A stretch of DNA of 37,502 bases from Deltaproteobacteria bacterium (GTDB lineage Bacteria; Desulfobacterota; Syntrophia; Syntrophales; UBA8958), in the NCBI GenBank assembly GCA_026388335.1, contig JAPLJZ010000078.1, positions 1 to 37,502 of the forward strand, given 5' to 3'. The position numbers and the translations under genes were made by a program. Positions 23,330 through 32,539 of this stretch are shown piece after piece (position 1 is the first letter of the stretch; every line of letters starts with the position of its first letter). The notes below the pieces were generated by a model. That model saw only the letters and a program-made list of their open reading frames with translations, made no database searches and was not told the DNA's origin.

Positions 23330-26300
23330 CTACGGCTGTTTTTTGCCCGTCACCGTCAGGGGGCGGATGGGGGTTTCTCCGAACATTTCCGGGGCGTAGA
23401 GGGCCTCCAGCCGGGAGGGTGGCATCTGGAAAACCCCTTCGTTGTTGAGGCGCAGGGTGTACTCCGTGGACCACTTCCCCTTGGGGACGTACTCGTAATA
23501 AACCCGGAAGGCCTCCTGGGAACGCTCGGTGAAGGCCTCCTGGGCGAAGCCCCGGGTTTTCTCGCCTGCCGCGAGCAGCAGCGAATCCCCTCCCAATCCC
23601 GTCCGCAGGATGCTTGCCCCCGCCGGGATGGGGTCGTTCAGGACGACCCAGGTCATGTCGGACTGGGCCTCCATGTCCAGGCGCACCCGGACGATATCGC
23701 CGACATTAAATTTGGTGGCACTGCCCTTGTTTTCAGAGGGGATAGGGGGATGAGTTCCACCATTTTTACCGGAGTCGGCGGAGGCATGTGCCGCTCCCCT
23801 GCCTTTTCCAACGGTCCCGGTAGAGACATTGAAAGTGTCGGAATTATCTACAAGTTTAGTGACGGTTCTCATCACATGAAAGCCGCTGGAAAAGGGTTTC
23901 GTGAGGCGGAGGGCCGCCGTCGCCCCGATGGTCGCCCAGGGAGCGCCAGCGCCGCTGTGGGTTACCTGTAAAGTTTCCTTACCTGCCGGCCAGTTGAAGG
24001 TCAGCGTACCCCCGGCCGGGGCTTTTTGCCAGTCCAGGGAGCGGGTCTTGCTGTTTAGCGCCGCGGTCGTGGTTCCCCCGACGGGCGTCTTTTCATACCG
24101 GGCGGAGAATTTATCCATCGCCAGGACCCCCCAAGCATTGGCCGTGGTGGTGTCCCAATGTCCCTGCCGCATCCGTCCCAGGGCGCCGGCGGCCAGGCGC
24201 GGCAGGTCGTTGCGCCATGCCTCCTGGTTCATCAGGGTGAGGAGGGAACGCACCGCATTGCTGTCGGATGACGCCATCAGCCACCAGAGCTGGTCCATCC
24301 GTTCCGTCGAGAAGGTCATCCGGGTTCCCTGGAGATTCATCCGGGCGCGGAGGATCTGTTGTCCTTCCTTCAGCTTCTCCTCGCGCTGGGGGATGTCCGT
24401 CTGGCGCTGGAGGATGTTGATCCAGTCGAGAAGGGCCGACGTTGGCCAGAGATTCGGATCGAGGGGGATGGAGGTGAGGAGTTTCGTATCTGCCTGCCCG
24501 TACCTGCTCATGGCTTCCAGGGCGGATAGTTTGCGGATAGCCAGATCCGCCGTGGCCAGGGCGCCGTAACGGATCACCCGGCCTTCGACGAACTGCCGCA
24601 GGCCGGCGGTCATTCGGTCCCGGAGATAAGCGGGGATTTCGCAGCCTCCCTCGGCGGCGACGGCAAGGACGTATGCCGTGAGGGAGTCGCTTCCCTGTCT
24701 CATGACGGGGAAATACTTTAAGAGGCCGTCGCTGTCGATGTAGGAGGGGAGCTGGGCCATCGTGGCCTGCCACAGGGCCTTGTTTTTTAGGGCGACGGCG
24801 CGGGAGACCTTCTGCTCCAGGCAGGTGTAGGCGTAATGATCCATGTAATCCCGGACGCCGGTGAGGGACGCCGCCAGGACCGGTTTGACCTGGACGCTAA
24901 TCCCGCCGCGGCCGGCCTCGGCGTCCGCCGGTTTTTCGATGGGAACCGACGCGGGGGTGCGGACCTGGGTGAGAACGGCCTGCACCGTCCGGACCGGGAC
25001 CGCCGGGGTCACCTTTTGGACCACTTTCAGGCGATCGTTGCCGCTGCCTCCTCCCTGTTCCTTGACCGTCGCCTCATATTCCAGCCCGCTGGCGACGTCA
25101 TGGGGGACGGTGATCCACCATGCCAACTCCCGGGCGGCCCCGGGAGGGAGCATTTCCTGCCGTGCTTCCTGTTCCTGCGCCTCCTTGGCGCCGCGGACGG
25201 TCAGCCGCCCCTCTATCCGCATCTCATGGTCGGAGGCGTTGCGGACGGTAAAGATGGCCCGGTAGCGATCCCCTTCCCGGACTAAGGGTGGCAGGCCGGA
25301 GAGGATCATTAGGTCCTGGGTGGTCTGTATATCCGCCTCCCCCGTTCCGAAGAGGCCCGTCCCTGCCGTTGCGACGGCGACAATGCGGAATCCCGTCAGG
25401 GAGTCGTTCAGGGGAATCCGGACCGTCGCTTTGCCTTGGGCGTCAAGGGGAAGACGGCCCTGCCAGAAGAGGAGCGTATCGAAGAGCTCCCGGGTGAACT
25501 GCCGCCCCCCACCGCCGCCGTGGCTTAAGGACTTCTGCCCGAAGTGGCGTTTCCCCACCACCATGGCCTGGGCGGTGGCCGTCCGGACTTCATAGTCCCG
25601 GCGCTGCATCATCGCGGTCAGCAGGTGCCAGCTATCGTTGGGCGTTAGTTGCAGCAGGCCCTTGTCCACCGCCGCGATGACCACTTCGCCGCCCTTGGGC
25701 AGGGGGCGCCCCGCCGGACCTTTTACCTTGATGCGGACGTTCATCGTGTCGCGAACCTTGTAAACAGTCCGCTCCGGAACGACCTGGACGTCGAGCTGAT
25801 GGGCCTGCCCGCCCACGCGGATCTCGGTCACCCCCAGCTTGTATGCCGGTTTACCCGGGTCGAAAGTCGCAGTCGGGCGTGCGTCGCCGACGCGACCCCG
25901 GACGACGAGAACGGATACGAAGACGTTGGGGGCGTAATGCTTCTTTATGGGAATCTCCACCATCGGTGATTTTCCGGATAGTCTTTTCGTATAGACATCG
26001 AGAATGTCTTCCCGTTCCACCGTGATCAGGGCCGTGGCCTCCCGGAAGGGCATCCGAACCTGGAATTTCGCCTTGTCCCCCGGTTCGTACTTTTTCTTTT
26101 CCGGCAGGACGTCGATCCGGTCGTCGTTTCCCCCCTCGAACCACCAGTCGTCCTTACCGGCGATCCAGAGGTCATAATTGGCGGCGGAGGCGAGTCCCGA
26201 TTCATCCCTGACTTCCGCCCGGAGGATGACGCTTCCCGAGACGGTTGACGGACCCTGGCAGGTCAAAAGGCCCATAGCGTCCGTCCGCCCCTGGCAATGA

Positions 26301-29300
26301 CGGCCTATTTTCTTGACTTCCCGGGTGTTCTTATAGGCGTAAAAGCCGCCCACGAGGCGCACGCGGTGAGAGTAAGTCTGCTGCCGGTAGAGATCAACCG
26401 TCGCCTCCACGTTCGGGGCCGGTTTTCCCTGAAGATCGACGACGACGACCTTGTAATTCAGGTTGTCCTGCGCGGCGGTCCAGGAGTCGGGACGAATGCC
26501 CACAATGAGCCGGGAAGGGTAGAGGGGTATCCGGGCGGCGGCGGTCTGGATTTCCCCGTTCGGGTCTTTAAATTCCATCTCCACGTGGATATCCCGGGCC
26601 GTCGGGACCTGCGGCAGGCCCCGAAGCTCTGCCCGGAGGACACCCTGATTGTCGAGCTTCAGCTCCTGCGTCGGCAGTTTGAAGGGCTTGCCGGAGGCGG
26701 CCGGGGATTCCGCTTCTTCCGCCGCCACGGCGTCCTGACCCTCGTCAAGGTCGTCCCGCCCGGAGACGGTGAAGATCCCTTCCCGCAAGGGGCCGCCGGT
26801 GAAGGAAAAATCTTCGTAATCTTTATAGGTGATGGTTTTGGGCTGGACCTCCGCCCGGAGCCGGATAGGAAGGAGGGACGCCCCGCCTCCCGAGAGGTAG
26901 GAAACGGACAGATCAAGCGGGGTCTCCCGGACGTTGACCAGGGGCGTTGCCGGGACCTGGATGACGTCCTTCATGAGGGGGACCCGGAATTCCTCCATTC
27001 GAAACGAGCCGCTCCGCCACCGGCGTTCGTCGACGGACGTCTTGTCCTGGGGGGATTTGGATTTAACCAATGTCAGTTCGTAAGTTCCCAGGCGGGCGTT
27101 TTCGGGGATCTTCCAGTCCGTCTCGGCGCTGCCGTTTGCATGCCAGCGCAGGGGGAGGCGATAGGTCTGGTCGCTGCCCAGGTGCTGGATCGTCAGGAAG
27201 TCCGGGCGTTTTCCCATCGGCAGGAGGGCGAAGCCGCCCGAGGTATGGGTCCGTAGGATGTGCTTCATATGGGCCGTCTCGCCGGCCCGGAAAAGGGGGC
27301 GGTCGAGGATGGTGTGGGCGACGATGCCCTCTTCTCCGGAATAACCCCCTGTCGGCAACTGGAAGCGCCAGGGTTCGATGCCCTCGTCCCAACTGGAGTG
27401 GGTGAAGGTCATGTCCCCGCCGCTCCGGGCGAAAACGAAGAGGCCGCCATTGAGATTGCTGAGGGCGTGGGGGGACTCGCGATAGTTCACCTTGCCGGAA
27501 CATTGGGACAGATCATCCGGATTGGGAAGGCGGGTCTTGATCATGGCGACGCCGGTGCGGTCGGTCTTGCCCTGCCAGAGGGCCTTTCCCTTGCAGTCGC
27601 GAATAACGACGGCGGCCCCCGCTACGGGGGTTCCTTTTTCCAGCGAGGTCACCCAGACCAGGGAGTATTCCCGTCCCCATTTGAAATGGGCGGCCATATC
27701 GGTGGTCAGGGCGGCCGCCGGGATGTAGAGGGGGGCCGGTTGGGTGAGAAGCTGCGCCCCTAATATCCGGCTCTCCATCTCGACGATATAAAACCCGGGG
27801 CCGGGGAGGGGGATGCCGACGACTTCGAAGGCCTTTTCCTGTTTTCTCTCGGGGAAGTTCAAAGACGGGGCCTGCCGGCCTAGAATGGGCGCTTCCCGTT
27901 CCGCCGCGGCGATTTTACGGAGCCATTCGATGACCTTGATGTCCTGATCAACGCCAATCCGCTGCATCTTGCCGGTCAGGCGCGCGGTGAAAGCGGGGCT
28001 CCCGGGCGTGGCCGCTTGCGCGGCCCCGGACACCGCCCCTGCTCCCGCGCCCGTCTTTTCTCCCGTCGGGGCGCTTCCCGCTCCCTGTTCCGCACCTTCC
28101 CCTGTCCCTTCCTCTGCCTCGACCAGTGGTGTTGGCGCCTTTTCATCGACCTTTAGGAGACGGCCTTGCAGTTGCCGTTCAATATTGCGGATGGTTACGG
28201 GGAGCAGACGGTCTCCCTTAGCCTCGATAATCCCGAACCGGGCGGCGAATTTGGCCAAAGGCGGGTAGGCGTCCATGGTTACGGGCAGGGGAAACTTGTC
28301 GGCATTGCTGAGAATCCTCCCGGCATCGTCCTTGATCTCGCCGGGAAGGCGCAACGTCAACTTGGATTTTTCCGGGAAAGGGCCGGGAAAGCTCAGATAG
28401 GAGACGATCCCCCGCCGCCGGTCGCTGTCGCTGATTTTCCCTGGCCATTTCTTTTCCTTCGGGCCGGTAATCACGATCTGTTCGGCGAGCTTCACTGGGA
28501 TGGGAGCAGAAAAGCGCAATCCCACGGGGAGGATGGGGATGCAATTCCGGTCGGCCTTTTCCCGGGTGCATGAGAATTCTGCGCGGAAGGGCTCCCGGGT
28601 CCGGAAGGAAAGGACCTGATCCTTTTCCGTGGCGACGCCGCTTGCGGAGGCGACGCCCCGGCCCCAGATCAGCTTGACGACGGCGGTATCGGGGAAGGCC
28701 TGCCTGGCCTGCACGAGGACGACCAGCCGCTCATCGCCTTTATAGTTGATGGCCTTGAGGATTTTGCGGCGTTCGTTCCCGGCGACGATTGTAATCCCGA
28801 TGCGTTCCTTGACGCCGGCCACGGAAAAATAGACGTTCCCGGTAAGGGACGCCTCCCGGGGCGCCGCGTCAAGATAGAGGACAAAGATCTGCCGTTCATC
28901 GATCCGTTCGTTCCCTTCATAAGGGACGGAACGGGCGACGGCCGGTCCACCGGTGGAGAACCGGAAGTCCTTCCGTCCCGAAACATTGGCGCCGGAGAGG
29001 GCCTTGACGCCATCTTGCAGACGGAATTCGCATTCCGTGCCGCCGGGGAGGTCGGCGGCGAAATCATACGACCAGGTGCGGCTGTCGATCCACCGTCCCT
29101 GGCCCTTTCCGGGGCACTGGACGGTGAAGGGATCGGCGAGCCGTGGGTCGCCGAAAGGGACCATGGGTTCGGAAAAGGTCGCTGTTGCCTGACGGACACC
29201 CTTGACGACGCCCTCGGGGCTGAAGGATTTTACTTCCGCTGCGCCCCCGGCGAGGGCATGATTACCGATAAAAAAAGAAAAGAGAACAACGGCCCAAAAT

Positions 29301-29326
29301 ATCCCCATGCGCGTTTGATACTTCAT
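23330..29326 (-). CDS. Bacterial alpha-2-macroglobulin with intact thioester motif
   Basis: 1998 residues from the ATG at 29326 (SD GGAGGG); the frame is open to 29353 but that start precedes the ribosome site. The N-terminal signal peptide (MKYQTRMGIFWAVVLFSFF to HALA) has no lipobox Cys, so the protein is probably soluble in the periplasm, unlike lipidated E. coli YfhM (1653 residues). Macroglobulin domains follow, interrupted by low-complexity Gly/Ala/Glu linkers near residues 400-440 and about 860-890. The CLEQ thioester (C1502) lies in DHYAYTCLEQ within the toroid domain, so covalent protease trapping is expected. It lies upstream of pbpC in one transcript. GC content is high and coding bias strong, giving long antisense open frames. 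Confidence 0.95.
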   Translation of the reverse strand: MKYQTRMGIFWAVVLFSFFIGNHALAGGAAEVKSFSPEGVVKGVRQATATFSEPMVPFGDPRLADPFTVQCPGKGQGRWIDSRTWSYDFAADLPGGTECEFRLQDGVKALSGANVSGRKDFRFSTGGPAVARSVPYEGNERIDERQIFVLYLDAAPREASLTGNVYFSVAGVKERIGITIVAGNERRKILKAINYKGDERLVVLVQARQAFPDTAVVKLIWGRGVASASGVATEKDQVLSFRTREPFRAEFSCTREKADRNCIPILPVGLRFSAPIPVKLAEQIVITGPKEKKWPGKISDSDRRRGIVSYLSFPGPFPEKSKLTLRLPGEIKDDAGRILSNADKFPLPVTMDAYPPLAKFAARFGIIEAKGDRLLPVTIRNIERQLQGRLLKVDEKAPTPLVEAEEGTGEGAEQGAGSAPTGEKTGAGAGAVSGAAQAATPGSPAFTARLTGKMQRIGVDQDIKVIEWLRKIAAAEREAPILGRQAPSLNFPERKQEKAFEVVGIPLPGPGFYIVEMESRILGAQLLTQPAPLYIPAAALTTDMAAHFKWGREYSLVWVTSLEKGTPVAGAAVVIRDCKGKALWQGKTDRTGVAMIKTRLPNPDDLSQCSGKVNYRESPHALSNLNGGLFVFARSGGDMTFTHSSWDEGIEPWRFQLPTGGYSGEEGIVAHTILDRPLFRAGETAHMKHILRTHTSGGFALLPMGKRPDFLTIQHLGSDQTYRLPLRWHANGSAETDWKIPENARLGTYELTLVKSKSPQDKTSVDERRWRSGSFRMEEFRVPLMKDVIQVPATPLVNVRETPLDLSVSYLSGGGASLLPIRLRAEVQPKTITYKDYEDFSFTGGPLREGIFTVSGRDDLDEGQDAVAAEEAESPAASGKPFKLPTQELKLDNQGVLRAELRGLPQVPTARDIHVEMEFKDPNGEIQTAAARIPLYPSRLIVGIRPDSWTAAQDNLNYKVVVVDLQGKPAPNVEATVDLYRQQTYSHRVRLVGGFYAYKNTREVKKIGRHCQGRTDAMGLLTCQGPSTVSGSVILRAEVRDESGLASAANYDLWIAGKDDWWFEGGNDDRIDVLPEKKKYEPGDKAKFQVRMPFREATALITVEREDILDVYTKRLSGKSPMVEIPIKKHYAPNVFVSVLVVRGRVGDARPTATFDPGKPAYKLGVTEIRVGGQAHQLDVQVVPERTVYKVRDTMNVRIKVKGPAGRPLPKGGEVVIAAVDKGLLQLTPNDSWHLLTAMMQRRDYEVRTATAQAMVVGKRHFGQKSLSHGGGGGRQFTRELFDTLLFWQGRLPLDAQGKATVRIPLNDSLTGFRIVAVATAGTGLFGTGEADIQTTQDLMILSGLPPLVREGDRYRAIFTVRNASDHEMRIEGRLTVRGAKEAQEQEARQEMLPPGAARELAWWITVPHDVASGLEYEATVKEQGGGSGNDRLKVVQKVTPAVPVRTVQAVLTQVRTPASVPIEKPADAEAGRGGISVQVKPVLAASLTGVRDYMDHYAYTCLEQKVSRAVALKNKALWQATMAQLPSYIDSDGLLKYFPVMRQGSDSLTAYVLAVAAEGGCEIPAYLRDRMTAGLRQFVEGRVIRYGALATADLAIRKLSALEAMSRYGQADTKLLTSIPLDPNLWPTSALLDWINILQRQTDIPQREEKLKEGQQILRARMNLQGTRMTFSTERMDQLWWLMASSDSNAVRSLLTLMNQEAWRNDLPRLAAGALGRMRQGHWDTTTANAWGVLAMDKFSARYEKTPVGGTTTAALNSKTRSLDWQKAPAGGTLTFNWPAGKETLQVTHSGAGAPWATIGATAALRLTKPFSSGFHVMRTVTKLVDNSDTFNVSTGTVGKGRGAAHASADSGKNGGTHPPIPSENKGSATKFNVGDIVRVRLDMEAQSDMTWVVLNDPIPAGASILRTGLGGDSLLLAAGEKTRGFAQEAFTERSQEAFRVYYEYVPKGKWSTEYTLRLNNEGVFQMPPSRLEALYAPEMFGETPIRPLTVTGKKQP

Positions 29327-29344
29327 ACTGGTCCCTCCTCTGTA

Positions 29345-29373
29345 ATTATACACGATGAATGACGGGCGGTGAA
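29345..29373 (-). promoter_or_regulatory. Sigma70 promoter of the A2M-pbpC operon
   Basis: On the minus strand a perfect TATAAT (29350-29345) is preceded by TTCACC (29373-29368) at 17 bp. The predicted start leaves a leader of about 12-20 nt containing the ribosome site. A second, weaker pair (TTGCCA-18-TATATA) lies further upstream around 29400-29430. Confidence 0.6.
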
Positions 29374-29533
29374 GTTGTTAACTATTTCTCTCGAATTCTA
29401 TATACAGGATTTGCCGGGATAATGGCAAGCGACGGTATGGCAAAGGGAAGAAAAATATCTTTGTGACAGTGATGTTTATGAAGATCCTTCGGGACAATGA
29501 TCCAGTTCAACAGGTGAGTATATAAAAATTTAC

Positions 29534-29655
29534 TATTACTCCGGCAACGATATATGTCAAAACTGCTATTCTCGCGAAAGCCGGAATCCAGAATTGGACT
29601 GGATGCCGGATCAAGCCCGGCATGGCACTTGATATGTTTAATTGCCGGAGTAATA
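29534..29655. repeat. MITE-like palindromic repeat, 122 bp
   Basis: Perfect 14-bp terminal inverted repeats, TATTACTCCGGCAA and TTGCCGGAGTAATA, bound the element. Internal stems include GCCGG-ATCCAG / CTGGAT-GCCGG and GCCGG/CCGGC. Similar GAATCCAG...CTGGAT hairpins are common intergenic repeats in deltaproteobacteria. No clear target-site duplication. It fills the gap between the A2M gene and the acyl-CoA dehydrogenase; 29374-29533 shows nothing else supportable. Confidence 0.7.
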
Positions 29656-29665
29656 AAATCAGGAC

Positions 29666-30823
29666 CTACTTGAGACTGTTTAGGATGTCTCTCGCAATGA
29701 TCACTCTCTGAATCTGATTGGTCCCCTCATAAATAGACGTGATTCTTACGTCTCTTGCGTATCTTTCTATGGGAAACTCTGCGGTGTAGCCGTAGCCCCC
29801 TAACATCTGGAGCGCCCGGTAGCAGGCCCTTTCTGCCGCCTCTGTTGCGTAATATTTTGCCATAGAGGCTGCTCTCGCAAATTGCTTTCCCTGCTCCTTT
29901 TTGAAGGCGGCGCTCATAAGAAGAAGTCTTGCCGCCTCCAGTTCCGTGTAAGATTCGGCGATCATCCACTGTATGGCCTGAAAATTGGTGATGGCCTGCT
30001 CGAACTGGTTTCTGTTCATGGCATACCGGGTGGCATAATCGATCGCGGCAAGCCCGATTCCAAGTCCGAGGGATCCCACCCCGATCCGGCCTCCCGCCAG
30101 CTCTCCCACCGCTACCCTGAAACCGTCATTGAGCTTTCCCATCAGCGCGTCCTTGGAAATGCGGCAATCTTCAAAATGGAGTTCATTTGTCGCCGAGGCA
30201 TGCTGCCCCATTTTATGTTCAGCCCGTCCCACGGTCAATCCCTTTATGCCGTTTTCCACAAGGAAACAACTGATGCCCTTTCCTTTTGGCGCCGCCTTGT
30301 CCGTGACCGCCCACACCACAAAAACCCCGGCATACTCAGCGCTCGATATGAATATCTTGGACCCGTTGAGGATCCATGAATTCCCGTCCATAACGGCTTG
30401 GGTCCGCATGGCCGACGGATCCGAACCCGCCATGGTTTCCGTAAGACCAAAACCGCCTGCGTAATACTCCCCCGAACAGATCTTCGGTATGTAAGCCTGC
30501 TTCTGCTCTTCAGAGCCCACAGACTGGATGACCTCGCAAACCATATTATTGACTGACATCGTTACCGCTGTCGAGGCACAGGCCCTGGCAACTTCCGTAA
30601 CGGCCACACTGAAGGAGACAACGCCGGCCTCCGATCCGCCATATTCGCTCTTCACATTGATGCCCATCAGGCCGAGTTCGGCAAGCCCCTTTAGATTTTT
30701 CAGATAAGTCGGCCTGTCTCCCTCCTGATCCAATTTTGCCGCTACCGGCTCGAGTTCTGCCTTGGCAAAATTTCTTGCTGTGTTCTGGATAAGCCTTTGC
30801 TCTTCCGTCAAGTCGAGATTCAT
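29666..30823 (-). CDS. Acyl-CoA dehydrogenase (FAD)
   Basis: 385 residues, typical length. Cytoplasmic flavoenzyme making the alpha,beta double bond of acyl-CoA and passing electrons to ETF. Seen: LTEEQRLIQNTARNFA at the N-terminus, GGFGLTETMAGSDPSAM (FAD/substrate loop), GSKIFISSAEYAGVFVVW, and the C-terminal IYEGTNQIQR containing the catalytic Glu of the short-chain/butyryl type. It is the last gene of the minus-strand CoA cluster and overlaps the DUF35 gene by 4 nt (ATGA), so translation is coupled. The chain length or branching of the substrate cannot be read with certainty. In syntrophs the enzyme works in both the degradative and synthetic direction. Confidence 0.93.
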   Translation of the reverse strand: MNLDLTEEQRLIQNTARNFAKAELEPVAAKLDQEGDRPTYLKNLKGLAELGLMGINVKSEYGGSEAGVVSFSVAVTEVARACASTAVTMSVNNMVCEVIQSVGSEEQKQAYIPKICSGEYYAGGFGLTETMAGSDPSAMRTQAVMDGNSWILNGSKIFISSAEYAGVFVVWAVTDKAAPKGKGISCFLVENGIKGLTVGRAEHKMGQHASATNELHFEDCRISKDALMGKLNDGFRVAVGELAGGRIGVGSLGLGIGLAAIDYATRYAMNRNQFEQAITNFQAIQWMIAESYTELEAARLLLMSAAFKKEQGKQFARAASMAKYYATEAAERACYRALQMLGGYGYTAEFPIERYARDVRITSIYEGTNQIQRVIIARDILNSLK

Positions 30824-31242
30824 TTTACGCCCTCCGATAAGAAGCTGAACAGCGGTCTGGCAGCGGCGCCCGCCGAATATTGATCTCCGGGGAATACTTT
30901 GTGTCCCAGTTTTACTTTTTTACCGATTAAATCCATATTGACCTTGCCTGGGTCGATGTCAATCAGATTGCCCGCTATCCACGGACCTTCTTCAAGTTCG
31001 ACCAGCACGATGGTGTAAGGAGCCTCACATTCCCGTCCTTGGGGTGCGACAAAGGTCTGAGTAAAGGTCCTGATTTCCCCCTTGCCGCTCATCTCAACAA
31101 TATCGAGATTCTTATCGGCGCACTCCTGGCATGTCATTTTGGGAGGGCATGTATATTTCTGGCAACTATTGCATTTCAGCCCCAGCAACTTATTTTTTTT
31201 AAGGGCGTCGTTGTATGTCTTAAAATCAAGTGTGTATTCCAT
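30820..31242 (-). CDS. DUF35 OB-fold/zinc-ribbon protein, thiolase partner
   Basis: 140 residues from the ATG at 31242 (MEYTLDFKTYNDALKK); the frame extends to 31320 inside the thiolase gene but an AAGAAGG precedes 31242. The rubredoxin-like zinc ribbon is C-x2-C...C-x2-C (CNSCQKY, then TCQEC). An OB-fold follows, with GKGEIRTFTQTFVAPQG and YTIVLVELEEGPWIAGNL. DUF35 proteins bind acyl-CoA and form complexes with thiolases of the SCP2 type or with HMG-CoA synthase, channelling the intermediate. The gene order thiolase-DUF35 here supports that role. It lies between the thiolase, whose end it nearly overlaps, and the acyl-CoA dehydrogenase. Confidence 0.9.
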   Translation of the reverse strand: MEYTLDFKTYNDALKKNKLLGLKCNSCQKYTCPPKMTCQECADKNLDIVEMSGKGEIRTFTQTFVAPQGRECEAPYTIVLVELEEGPWIAGNLIDIDPGKVNMDLIGKKVKLGHKVFPGDQYSAGAAARPLFSFLSEGVK

Positions 31243-31255
31243 TGAAGCGCCTTCT

Positions 31256-32431
31256 TTAATCGACTTTGAGGATGAGATTAATGATCGTTCCATCACCGCC
31301 CAGGGTATCCACGAGACCAACCTTCGCTCCTTCCACCTGACGTCCCTGATCTTTCAGTTCACCTCTCAACTGATGGGCAATCTCATAGACCTGTGATGCT
31401 CCGGTCGCCCCGATGGGATGTCCTTTCGATTTCAATCCCCCGGAAATATTAATCGGTATTTTCCCTCCGATCTTTGTTTCGCCTTTCTCCCAGAGCTCCC
31501 CGCCCTTGCCTAATTCCGCAAAACCAAGACCCTCCGCAGCAATGATGCTGGCAATACTGAAACAGTCATGAAGCTCGCAGACATCGATGTCTTTGGGACC
31601 CAGTCCCGCCATATCATAGGCCTGCTTTACGGAGATTTCACGGGATCTGATCCTCGGCAGGTATTTATACTGGGAGCTGATCTTTCCCGCTGAAGCCTGT
31701 CCCACGCCGGCAATATAGACGGGCTTGGAAACAAGTTTCTTGGCGATGTCCTCGGAGGCAATAACAATGGCTGCGGCCCCGTCGGAAAAAGGACAACAGT
31801 CCAGAAGCTGCAGGGGCGATGTCACCATGAAACCTTTCAATACCTGTTCCACGGTAATTTCCTTCCTGAACTGTGCATTGGGATTATCCTTTCCGTAATA
31901 ATGAGACTGGACGGAGACAAGGGCCATTTGTTCCTTAAGCTTCTTCAAAGGAACCTTATATTGATCTGAATATAAGTGGGCCAGCATGCCAAAAACGCCT
32001 GGAAACGTGAAGCCGGCCGGATATTCATAGCGACTGTCTCCAAACATGGCAAACGTTCTTGTTGCCAGGGAAGTGCCCATGGCGGTAGCCTTTTCCGTGC
32101 CTCCGGCCAGCACGATGTCGTAAAACCCTGACGCCACCCACATGAAGGCATCCCGGATCGCCATTGTTGCCGAGGCACAGGCGCCCTCAAACTTGCTTGC
32201 GGGAACATTAAAGCAGCCGATATCATCGGCCAGATAAGACTGGACCATTCCCTGGCCCTCGGAAAAGTCCCCCAAGACGTTTCCACAAAAGATCGCCTGA
32301 ATATCCTTGGACTTCAGATTCGATTCTTGAATGGCGTCCATGGACGCTTCCGCCAGCATTTCGATTTCCGTCTTCGGCGAATCAAACATAAATTTGGTAT
32401 GTCCGGCGCCAAGCACCGCAACTTTTCGCAT
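31256..32431 (-). CDS. Thiolase (SCP2/acetyl-CoA acetyltransferase type)
   Basis: 391 residues. Cleaves 3-ketoacyl-CoA or condenses acyl-CoAs in the cytoplasm. Seen: FEGACASATMAIRDA with the nucleophilic Cys, ELHDCFSIASI (HDCF, the SCP2-type His in place of the NEAF of classical thiolases), and SKGHPIGATGASQ with the catalytic His loop near the C-terminus. SCP2-type thiolases commonly need a DUF35 partner, and that gene follows directly. The classical second Cys of the CxG motif is absent: the end reads DTLGGDGTI, as expected for this subgroup. SD AAGGAGG precedes the ATG. Confidence 0.92.
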   Translation of the reverse strand: MRKVAVLGAGHTKFMFDSPKTEIEMLAEASMDAIQESNLKSKDIQAIFCGNVLGDFSEGQGMVQSYLADDIGCFNVPASKFEGACASATMAIRDAFMWVASGFYDIVLAGGTEKATAMGTSLATRTFAMFGDSRYEYPAGFTFPGVFGMLAHLYSDQYKVPLKKLKEQMALVSVQSHYYGKDNPNAQFRKEITVEQVLKGFMVTSPLQLLDCCPFSDGAAAIVIASEDIAKKLVSKPVYIAGVGQASAGKISSQYKYLPRIRSREISVKQAYDMAGLGPKDIDVCELHDCFSIASIIAAEGLGFAELGKGGELWEKGETKIGGKIPINISGGLKSKGHPIGATGASQVYEIAHQLRGELKDQGRQVEGAKVGLVDTLGGDGTIINLILKVD

Positions 32432-32539
32432 TTTATCCTCCTTAAAAATGACGCTTTACAATCACAGTGTTTCAATATTGAAAGCCAACGGGGTTAGATC
32501 ATAGTCCGCCTCGCCTGCGCTGAAAATGGTGAACCGGCC

